Below are positions 1 to 5,247 of a stretch of DNA of 6,812 nucleotides, one piece after another (the first letter of the stretch is position 1; each line of letters starts with the position of its first letter). A model generated the notes under the pieces. The model was given only the letters and a program-made list of their open reading frames with translations. It made no database searches and was not told where the DNA came from. Made by a program: the position numbers and the translations under genes. This stretch comes from Bacillota bacterium (GTDB lineage Bacteria > Bacillota > Clostridia > Peptostreptococcales > Anaerovoracaceae): the NCBI GenBank assembly GCA_023394035.1, contig JAEXBK010000090.1, positions 1-6,812 on the forward strand. Reading direction: 5' to 3'.

Positions 1-566
1 ATATGTAATTTATTGGTGCCAAGTATTCTTGCAATTGAAATATATGGTTCGGTTTTTATAGAAAGAATTTCAGCCCTTATGATTCTTGAAAGGGTAGTCC
101 AATGGGTAAGTGCGACACCGACCAATATCCCGGTTGCACCTTTACCTACAAGGATTGAAATTAACACGAGAAGTATTAAGTGCGGCATTCCGTTGAACAG
201 GTCGATAAGCCAAAGAAAAAAGCGATCGACGCGTTTGCCGAATATTGCACACGCACAACCGATGATAACAGCAAATGTGCAGCTTATGAGTGAGGCAACG
301 ACGCCTATGACCAAACTTGTACTTAGTCCTTTTACCGTTCTAAAGAGCATATCGCGGCCCATCCAGTCGGTGCCGAATATGTGTTCAATACTTGGTGGGG
401 AGTTTCGCTCTGCAAAATTGACGCCATATGAATCTTCGTTGATAAGACTTCCCCAAATTAATATTATGGCGAGGAAGACTATAGAAAGAGATAAAGATAA
501 TATTATTCTCTGCCTGAGGTTTAAGCCAAAAGGTTTCTTTTTTGTTTGCAATGTATTATCTATCAT
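1..566 (-). CDS. DppC/NikC-type ABC importer permease, C-terminus cut by window edge
   Basis: This is the second inner-membrane permease of a peptide/nickel-family (DppC/OppC/NikC) ABC importer. Reading back from the window edge gives 188 complete codons of a protein normally near 270-300 residues, so the 3' end is missing because of the window, not by mutation. A cytoplasmic N-tail (1-20) is followed by a membrane helix (about 21-42). Then comes the family signature GTDWMGRDMLFR (residues 65-76) and helices near 84-108, 116-140 and 145-158. The start of the EAA loop, which contacts the ATPase, is visible as EPYISIARILG (residues 173-183). The ATG at 566 is preceded by a strong Shine-Dalgarno sequence (GGGAGGGG) seven bases away. 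It overlaps the stop of the preceding permease gene by 11 bases, so translation is probably coupled. The two permeases should form the heterodimeric channel. ATPase genes are expected beyond the edge. Substrate cannot be read from this protein. Confidence 0.93.
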   Translation of the reverse strand, partial: MIDNTLQTKKKPFGLNLRQRIILSLSLSIVFLAIILIWGSLINEDSYGVNFAERNSPPSIEHIFGTDWMGRDMLFRTVKGLSTSLVIGVVASLISCTFAVIIGCACAIFGKRVDRFFLWLIDLFNGMPHLILLVLISILVGKGATGILVGVALTHWTTLSRIIRAEILSIKTEPYISIARILGTNKLH

Positions 567-1533
567 TATTGAGCCCCTCCCTTATTCGCGGATCGACAAC
601 AGGATATAGTAGGTTTGCACACAAATTGCCGCTGAATACGAATACCGCAGATATTAAGGTTATTGCGATAAGCAGAGGGAGGTCTCCCTTGATTCCCGCA
701 ACTTTTGTCATATTTCCTAACCCCGCATAAGAAAAAACATTTTCAACAAGGACGGAACCTCCGAATAGCTCACTTATTGATGCGAATTGAATTGTAATAG
801 CAGGAAGAATGATATTTCTTATACCGTGTCTTTTTATTGATCCCCAAAGACTTTCACCATTGGCCTTAGCATAGAGAAAATATTCACTATTTAGGGCGGC
901 AATAAGCTTTTCCCTTGTATATAATGTAATTTTTGATATGCCGAGAATACTCAGTGTCAATGCGGGCAAAATCATGTGATAGATTCTGTCCCCAAAAGTT
1001 ATTTCGTTTTCAAGAAGACCTATAGGAGCAGACATCCCCGCAGGGAACCATCTTAGCTGAACGGCAAAAAGCATAAGCATCAGTATCGCAAACCAAAATG
1101 TCGGAACGGATGCGAAGATATAACATATTTTCTGTATTAGCTGATCTATAAGTTTTCCATAGAATGCGGCTGAAATTATCCCTAAAGCGAAGCCTAGTAA
1201 ACCTGAGAAAATCCATGAAGTCAGCATAAGCAAAAAGGTATTGGCAGAAGCGTTAGAAATAAGCTCAAATACAGGTTTATGATAGGCAAATGAGTTGCCC
1301 ATGTCCCCGTGGAATACTCCCGAAATCCATCTGAAGTATTGAACTAAAACGGGCTGGTTAAGACCCCATACGGTGGTCAAATATTCATATTGCTCTTCGG
1401 TAACATTGCTGTCAGCACCCAAATAGCTTGCTACAGGGTCGATAGGTGATGCTTTCATCAACAGGAATGTTATTATGGAAATAGCAAAAAGCAGTAGAAT
1501 AAGTCTTGCGATTTGCCCGGCGACTTTCTTCAT
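556..1533 (-). CDS. DppB/NikB-type ABC importer permease
   Basis: This 325-residue permease has the usual length of the DppB/OppB/NikB family. It should form half of the membrane channel of the importer. A membrane helix starts almost at the N-terminus (about 9-27) and is followed by the family element SPIDPVASYLG (29-39). Further helices lie near 96-122, 133-160, 185-206, 243-262 and 285-310. The EAA loop that docks on the ATPase is seen at about 217-244 (YAKANGES, then ILP). The C-terminus DPRIREG is typical of the family. The start at 1533 is supported by an in-frame TGA two codons upstream and by the typical MKK plus helix beginning. However, the only Shine-Dalgarno sequence is 37 bases away across a hairpin (separate entry). 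The gene follows the binding-protein gene by 67 bases and overlaps the next permease gene by 11 bases, so it belongs to the B12-riboswitch operon. Peptide, nickel and cobalt variants cannot be told apart from this protein alone. Confidence 0.95.
   Translation of the reverse strand: MKKVAGQIARLILLLFAISIITFLLMKASPIDPVASYLGADSNVTEEQYEYLTTVWGLNQPVLVQYFRWISGVFHGDMGNSFAYHKPVFELISNASANTFLLMLTSWIFSGLLGFALGIISAAFYGKLIDQLIQKICYIFASVPTFWFAILMLMLFAVQLRWFPAGMSAPIGLLENEITFGDRIYHMILPALTLSILGISKITLYTREKLIAALNSEYFLYAKANGESLWGSIKRHGIRNIILPAITIQFASISELFGGSVLVENVFSYAGLGNMTKVAGIKGDLPLLIAITLISAVFVFSGNLCANLLYPVVDPRIREGLNNDR
574..581 (-). promoter_or_regulatory. Shine-Dalgarno of the second permease gene
   Basis: GGGAGGGG on the minus strand lies seven bases before the ATG at 566, inside the end of the first permease gene. 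It fixes the start of the second permease, which no complete reading frame within the window shows. Confidence 0.8.
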
Positions 1534-1542
1534 ATATCAAGT

Positions 1543-1568
1543 TATAGCCCGGTTGTAACCGGGCTATA
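1543..1568 (-). repeat. Perfect inverted repeat (hairpin) between binding-protein and permease genes
   Basis: Two perfectly complementary 12-base arms (1543-1554 and 1557-1568) are separated by two bases. In RNA this gives a stem of about 11 bp with a four-base loop and a G+C-rich centre (AGCCCGG paired with CCGGGCT). It is not followed by a T-run in the direction of transcription, so it does not look like an intrinsic terminator. It sits between the Shine-Dalgarno sequence (1571-1576) and the ATG (1533) of the permease gene. Likely roles are protecting the upstream binding-protein message from 3' exonucleases, lowering permease expression relative to the binding protein, and bringing the ribosome site close to the start codon. 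Confidence 0.85.
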
Positions 1569-1570
1569 TT

Positions 1571-1576
1571 CTCCTT
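1571..1576 (-). promoter_or_regulatory. Shine-Dalgarno of first permease gene, separated from its ATG by a hairpin
   Basis: AAGGAG on the minus strand is the only good ribosome-binding match before the permease ATG at 1533. The linear gap is 37 bases, far beyond the usual 5-10. If the 26-base hairpin folds, the remaining unpaired spacer is 2 + 9 = 11 bases. The nine bases between hairpin and ATG (ACTTGATAT) contain no Shine-Dalgarno sequence and include an in-frame TGA. Confidence 0.6.
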
Positions 1577-1600
1577 TCTTGTTTATCAAATGATAATAGA

Positions 1601-3235
1601 CTATTTATAGTCCCATTCGGTAATGTTGGCAAGAACTGAAAGGTCTCTTGAATGCGTATGGAGCTTTTGACGACCTATATCCAGTCCGTCTCTGACAAAG
1701 TAGAGATGCTCGAGATAACAAATATTGCAATAAGGAGCTTCACCAAGGGCACTTCCGCCTTCTTTTCCGTCCCAAAGCGCTTTTTTCCAAGATTCAACGG
1801 CTTTATCTTCTTCTGTCTGAACATAAGCATCGCGTATGTGAGAATCCACTACAGGATTATTTTCTCTTACTACATTTGACCAAGGACCATCCATTTTTTC
1901 GCTGAAATGGAATCTTGCAACCATAACAGGAGTGTACTGACCTCCACCGATAACGATTGCATCTTTCGACTGTCTTTTTTCCATTTCTGTCCAATCGGAT
2001 CCTTCCGGGACAACCTTTATGCCTATTTTTTTGCACTGTGCAGCAAAGGCTTCTGCGCACGATTGCCTTGTATCGTCAGATGCAGGATAGAGAAGTGTGA
2101 ACTCGGCTTTTACTCCGTCCTTTTCGCGGTATTCACCATTAAGCTTCCAATCGGCCTCGTCAAGCATTGCATTTGCTTTTTCGATATTTCCGTCTACAAA
2201 TTCTTTTTCCATTTCGTCTTTCACACCCCATGGCAGAGAGTCGAAGAGGTCTTTTGCTGCTGTTCCGTGACCGTAAAGTACATTATCTATCATTTCTTGA
2301 CGGTTTACACCGTGGTTAATGGCTTTTCTGATGGCAATATCTGATGTAACAATGTTTCCGGTAGGATTACCTTTTGCATTAGTTCCTCCCGGTGCAACTA
2401 CAGGCATGGAAACGGCCCGGAAATCCATGGATTTTGCACCTATGACAGAGTAATTTTCGATTTTTTCCTGAGCTAAGGCTTCGCTAACGTTAACGATATC
2501 AACCTCGCCGGCCTTTAATGAAGCGAGGGCAGTGTCAGGGCTCATTGAAACAAGTGTGAGCTTTTTAAACTTTGGCTTTTTACCATAGTAGTCGTCATTT
2601 CTTTCAAGAATGAGCTGCTGACCTTGAGAATAGCTTACAAACTTATACGGTCCTGAACCGATAGGATTAGCGCTATAGGCATTGGTGTCGGTATAGGCGT
2701 GCTCCGGAACTATGCCTAAAGATGCGGCGTCATAAATAAACGCCGAATATGGCTTTGAGAAACTGATAATAACCGTACTGTCATCGGCAGCAGACGCTTT
2801 TTCTAATGTTGAAAAATCGTAATTTGTTCCGATTTCCTTGGTTTTGTTGTAAGTAAATGCCACATCGCCTGCGGTAACGGGTTTTCCGTCCGAAAATTTG
2901 GCATCGGTTCTGAGCTTAAATGTCCAAGTTAAGCCGTCGCTGCTCACGCTATATTCGGTAGCGAGATCATTTATGATGTTATTATCAGCATCAAGATCTA
3001 GAAGCTTGGACTGCATTAGCGGAACACCATAGCTGCCCCAACCCTTGCACGGATCGAAGCCTTTTTCTAGTGATGACTGCATGAGTCCAATTATTACATT
3101 TTCTTTATTTACAAGTCTTTCAGGCACATCATCCTTTGTATCTGATGGCGTAGTAGACTCGCCTCCGCACGAAGCAAGCAAGAGTAATGCAATTAAAAGC
3201 AATGAAGTTACAGTAGTCTTTAGTGTTTTTTTCAT
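1601..3235 (-). CDS. NikA/DppA-family solute-binding lipoprotein under B12 riboswitch control
   Basis: This is the extracytoplasmic binding protein (SBP_bac_5 family) that delivers substrate to the two permeases encoded downstream; 544 residues is normal for the family. Residues 1-22 are a lipoprotein signal peptide with lipobox LASC, so Cys23 should be lipidated and membrane anchored. Family marks are LATEYSVSSDGLTWTFKLR (91-109) with KFSDGKPVTAGDV (113-125), and later the GSGPYKF element. The stretch INHGVNRQEMIDNVLYG (around the middle) and the segment beginning YREKDG recall nickel-binding NikA more than oligopeptide OppA. The C-terminal part carries Cys503, Cys506, His510, His526 and His528. 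The ATG at 3235 is chosen over an ATG at 3298 because GGAGGT lies four bases before it and a clean signal peptide follows; the longer version would run into the leader terminator. Regulation by cobalamin suggests cobalt, a metal chelate or a corrinoid as substrate, but this is inference. Confidence 0.93.
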   Translation of the reverse strand: MKKTLKTTVTSLLLIALLLLASCGGESTTPSDTKDDVPERLVNKENVIIGLMQSSLEKGFDPCKGWGSYGVPLMQSKLLDLDADNNIINDLATEYSVSSDGLTWTFKLRTDAKFSDGKPVTAGDVAFTYNKTKEIGTNYDFSTLEKASAADDSTVIISFSKPYSAFIYDAASLGIVPEHAYTDTNAYSANPIGSGPYKFVSYSQGQQLILERNDDYYGKKPKFKKLTLVSMSPDTALASLKAGEVDIVNVSEALAQEKIENYSVIGAKSMDFRAVSMPVVAPGGTNAKGNPTGNIVTSDIAIRKAINHGVNRQEMIDNVLYGHGTAAKDLFDSLPWGVKDEMEKEFVDGNIEKANAMLDEADWKLNGEYREKDGVKAEFTLLYPASDDTRQSCAEAFAAQCKKIGIKVVPEGSDWTEMEKRQSKDAIVIGGGQYTPVMVARFHFSEKMDGPWSNVVRENNPVVDSHIRDAYVQTEEDKAVESWKKALWDGKEGGSALGEAPYCNICYLEHLYFVRDGLDIGRQKLHTHSRDLSVLANITEWDYK

Positions 3236-3239
3236 TTTT

Positions 3240-3245
3240 ACCTCC
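3240..3245 (-). promoter_or_regulatory. Shine-Dalgarno deciding the binding-protein start
   Basis: GGAGGT on the minus strand, four bases before the ATG at 3235, is a near-ideal ribosome-binding site. It settles the start in favour of 3235 over the in-frame ATG at 3298, which lies within the leader terminator hairpin and has no such site. Confidence 0.9.
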
Positions 3246-3282
3246 GAAGTGAAATGACTGTAGAAGCCCGCTATCGCATGAA

Positions 3283-3317
3283 TAAAATAAAAAACCATAC
3301 CTCAAAAGAAGGTATGG
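3283..3317 (-). terminator. Rho-independent terminator of the riboswitch expression platform
   Basis: Read on the minus strand, CCATACCT (3317-3310) and AGGTATGG (3302-3295) form a perfect 8-bp stem with a seven-base loop. T6 (3294-3289) and then ATTTTATT follow directly. It lies between the B12 aptamer and the binding-protein start, 48 bases before the ATG, which is where a transcription-attenuating riboswitch keeps its terminator. High cobalamin would be expected to favour this hairpin and stop transcription before the importer genes. Confidence 0.9.
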
Positions 3318-3340
3318 AGAAGCCACATCTGTTTTACCTT
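3309..3340 (-). promoter_or_regulatory. Candidate antiterminator pairing
   Basis: AAGGTA (3340-3335) is exactly complementary to TACCTT (3314-3309). The second element includes most of the 5' half of the terminator stem, so the two pairings exclude each other. The pairing is only 6 bp across about 20 bases; the position and exclusivity make it plausible, but short matches of this kind can arise by chance. Confidence 0.5.
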
Positions 3341-3351
3341 AATCTTTTCCA

Positions 3352-3523
3352 CGAGACAGCGTAATCCAAATTATGCAGGTCTTCTGACTTATGATATAAA
3401 TTTCTTTACCTTCCCGGAAATACCAGTGGCATATTAAAGAAACAACTCAATTACAGCGACGGGCTCGTCTCGGAATCTCACCGAATTCCCTCTTAGCCTT
3501 AAGATTTAAGGAACATAATTGGC
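3352..3523 (-). ncRNA. Cobalamin (B12) riboswitch aptamer
   Basis: The minus strand carries the conserved cobalamin-riboswitch elements in order. These are GGGAA (3490-3486), GGTGAGATTCC (3482-3472), GCTGTAA in the following segment, GCCACTGG (3430-3423), GGGAAGG (3415-3409) and the B12 box AGTCAGAAGACCTGC (3389-3375). A closing P1 stem is formed by CCAATTATG (3522-3514) and CATAATTTGG (3375-3366), with one bulged base. CGAGAC in the L5 region (3472-3467) is complementary to GTCTCG (3357-3352) in the loop of a small hairpin just after P1. This matches the L5-L13 kissing contact of class-I cobalamin riboswitches, which usually sense adenosylcobalamin; ligand preference is not proven here. In the known mechanism, bound cobalamin shuts expression off, here through the terminator at 3283-3317. 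The controlled genes are the binding protein and both permeases. Confidence 0.96.
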
Positions 3524-3539
3524 ATATATAGTTTTTTAA

Positions 3540-3569
3540 ATTATAACATATGCCTTTTATATTTGTGAA
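3540..3569 (-). promoter_or_regulatory. Promoter of the B12-regulated importer operon
   Basis: On the minus strand TTCACA (3569-3564, five of six matches to TTGACA) is followed after 18 bases by a perfect TATAAT (3545-3540). Transcription would start near 3533, about ten bases before the P1 stem of the riboswitch, so the leader carries the complete aptamer and is about 300 bases long. Confidence 0.8.
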
Positions 3570-3614
3570 GAGATTTTTGATATTATACGATACTCTGAAT
3601 GTTGCTGGTAAGAA

Positions 3615-4379
3615 TTATTTTTTTCTCCCGCGTACTTTGAATGATATGAGTAGTGTAATGATACAGATGCTTCCGGTAAAGATGAATGCGGATATCATCG
3701 GTGCAAAATTATAAGATCTGCCCATCCAATAGTCGATGTAATAATTTCCTATATGCGTTGACGGCAGCATTTTTGACAACGGTTTAAGAAATCCCGGAAG
3801 ATCCTTTACGTCAAGCCCCATAAGTCCGCTGAGTATCATTGTTGCGAAATAAAGTGCCATTACGATGCCGTATGTTATGCCGAATTTGCGAATGAGATTC
3901 GCTATGCCGTGTGCGAGGACAAGTAAGATCGACGCAAGCAGATAGAGCATAAACAGCCAGATAACTACAGCTCCTACGGTCGGAGCGGCTATTTTGATGA
4001 ACGGAAAAGAAAATAGTACGTATATTATAAGCCCTGCAGTCAGGAAGATAAAATTAGCGGCGAGTTTTGCCGTGAACAAAGTCTTTTGTGAAAGCCCATA
4101 CAGATTGAGTCTTGAAGGAATATCTTTTTCAAGCTCGTTTGAGTATGAGGCGGCATAGCTCAGAAATACGGCGGCAAGCGGAAGCAGCATCGACATACCG
4201 AGAAAAAGCTGGGTGTTGACCTCTGTTTGCGCGCTTACGGGAATCTTTTTCGTCAATGCAAATGACAGTATGTGAAGCATGAAGAGCGGAAACAATACGC
4301 CGAAAAAGAAGGAATATCCGTTATAAAGGTTATTCAGGAGCTCATATTTCAATAGATATTTAAATGTTTTCTTTTTCAT
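3615..4379 (-). CDS. ABC-2 type transporter membrane protein
   Basis: This 254-residue integral membrane protein is the likely membrane partner of the ATPase encoded just upstream. Its layout fits the ABC-2 permease family: a short basic N-tail (MKKKTFKYLLKYE), then about six hydrophobic segments near 22-41, 57-78, 103-128, 136-160, 168-189 and 229-247, and a basic C-terminus (KVRGRKK). The segment NELEKDIPSRLNLYGLS (81-97), between helices two and three, resembles the cytoplasmic loop thought to couple such permeases to their ATPase. The ATG at 4379 lies seven bases after GGAGGT and overlaps the ATPase stop by 20 bases, so both are probably made in fixed ratio. Family members export drugs, peptides or lipid-linked compounds; the adjacent histidine kinase suggests a stress or antimicrobial response. 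The actual substrate is not recognisable. No clear terminator follows the gene. Confidence 0.9.
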   Translation of the reverse strand: MKKKTFKYLLKYELLNNLYNGYSFFFGVLFPLFMLHILSFALTKKIPVSAQTEVNTQLFLGMSMLLPLAAVFLSYAASYSNELEKDIPSRLNLYGLSQKTLFTAKLAANFIFLTAGLIIYVLFSFPFIKIAAPTVGAVVIWLFMLYLLASILLVLAHGIANLIRKFGITYGIVMALYFATMILSGLMGLDVKDLPGFLKPLSKMLPSTHIGNYYIDYWMGRSYNFAPMISAFIFTGSICIITLLISFKVRGRKK

Positions 4380-5247
4380 TTGATGTACCTCCGTAATAAG
4401 CGGCTTTTGCGTTTATGGTCATTATTTCGATATCATTGCAGCTGCGGCGATAGTTGAGATTCTTTTCCGTCAAAGCTCGCAATATTTCATTTTCCTCTTC
4501 TGCGTTACGGCAGCTGAATGCAATCGTGCCGGAAGGAGCTAAAACTGTGCGGTGGTTTTCCGCAATAGCTTCCGTTTCATTTGATGCTTTGCAGGTGATT
4601 ACAGCTCTGCCGCAATATTTTCTGAAAAGCTCATTTTTGTCGCCGTAAGCTATGAGATTGCCTTTGTCGAGAAACAATATCTTTGATGCTAAATTATCGA
4701 GCTCTTCATAGTAATGAGATGTTATAAGCAGGGTGGTGCTGCGCTCGCTGTACCATTCCGTCAATTTTTCCATAAGCTTCTGTCTCGTTTCAAAATCGAG
4801 ACCTGATGTTACTTCATCGAGCATTGTAAGCGGACTTTCCTGGCACAGTACGAGAATCAGAGTCAATCGTTGCTTTTGACCTCCTGAGAGATGCTTCCAT
4901 TTCTTTTTCAGGCAGTCCTCGAATTCGAAAAACTCTATCATCTCCGCTGCAAGAGGATGTTTATTCACAGGCATTCCGAGAACAGCTTCCATTATTATGC
5001 GCACAGGAACGATATCGCTGTATTCGTTTTGCTGCATATGGACTGCAATTTCTTCCGGAGAAATATCGTATGTTATGCTTCCTTCGTATTCGACAGTTTT
5101 GAGTATACTTTTGAGTAGGGTACTCTTTCCGGCTCCGTTGCTGCCGATAATTCCGACGCGTTCACCGTCGTTTATTTCAATCGTTGTCTTAAGGTCGAGT
5201 GCAGGCTTGCTTTTGTAGCTGACTCTGAGATTTTCGAGTTTAAGCAT
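4360..5247 (-). CDS. ABC transporter ATP-binding protein
   Basis: This cytoplasmic ATPase of 295 residues should power the ABC-2 permease encoded downstream. All catalytic elements are intact: Walker A GSNGAGKST (35-43), a Q-loop glutamine at about 72-73, signature LSGGQ (120-124), Walker B ending LTMLDE (140-145), D-loop SGLD (148-151) and the switch histidine His178. The nucleotide-binding domain covers about 1-215. The remaining 80 residues form a C-terminal extension common in drug- and antimicrobial-type exporters, with no recognised motif. The ATG at 5247 overlaps the histidine kinase stop by 8 bases; an AAGGGA Shine-Dalgarno sequence sits about nine bases upstream within the kinase gene. 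Position between a sensor kinase and an ABC-2 permease suggests a resistance or envelope-stress module. It is separate from the B12-regulated importer and is unlikely to be that importer's ATPase, since Dpp/Nik ATPases belong to a different subfamily. Confidence 0.94.
   Translation of the reverse strand: MLKLENLRVSYKSKPALDLKTTIEINDGERVGIIGSNGAGKSTLLKSILKTVEYEGSITYDISPEEIAVHMQQNEYSDIVPVRIIMEAVLGMPVNKHPLAAEMIEFFEFEDCLKKKWKHLSGGQKQRLTLILVLCQESPLTMLDEVTSGLDFETRQKLMEKLTEWYSERSTTLLITSHYYEELDNLASKILFLDKGNLIAYGDKNELFRKYCGRAVITCKASNETEAIAENHRTVLAPSGTIAFSCRNAEEENEILRALTEKNLNYRRSCNDIEIMTINAKAAYYGGTSNEKENI
4387..4392 (-). promoter_or_regulatory. Shine-Dalgarno of the ABC-2 permease gene
   Basis: GGAGGT on the minus strand, seven bases before the ATG at 4379 and inside the end of the ATPase gene, supports the overlapping start. 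Confidence 0.8.

Noticed and set aside
13..609. Plus-strand 198-codon frame
   Set aside because: It is antisense to the DppC-type permease gene, which has clear family motifs; no ribosome site or family resemblance.
1543..1580. Intergenic hairpin as a rho-independent terminator
   Set aside because: No T-run follows on the minus strand and only a mixed pyrimidine stretch on the plus strand; the downstream permease clearly belongs to the same operon.
3236..3298. Longer binding-protein frame starting at ATG 3298
   Set aside because: The extra 21 codons lie in the leader, including the terminator T-run region, with no ribosome site. GGAGGT and a clean lipoprotein signal support 3235.
3582..3611. 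Second promoter-like pair (TTACCA, 18 bases, TATAAT) on the minus strand
   Set aside because: The -35 matches only four of six and overlaps the exporter gene's end. The pair at 3540-3569 is better and starts right before the aptamer. It could still be a weak extra promoter.
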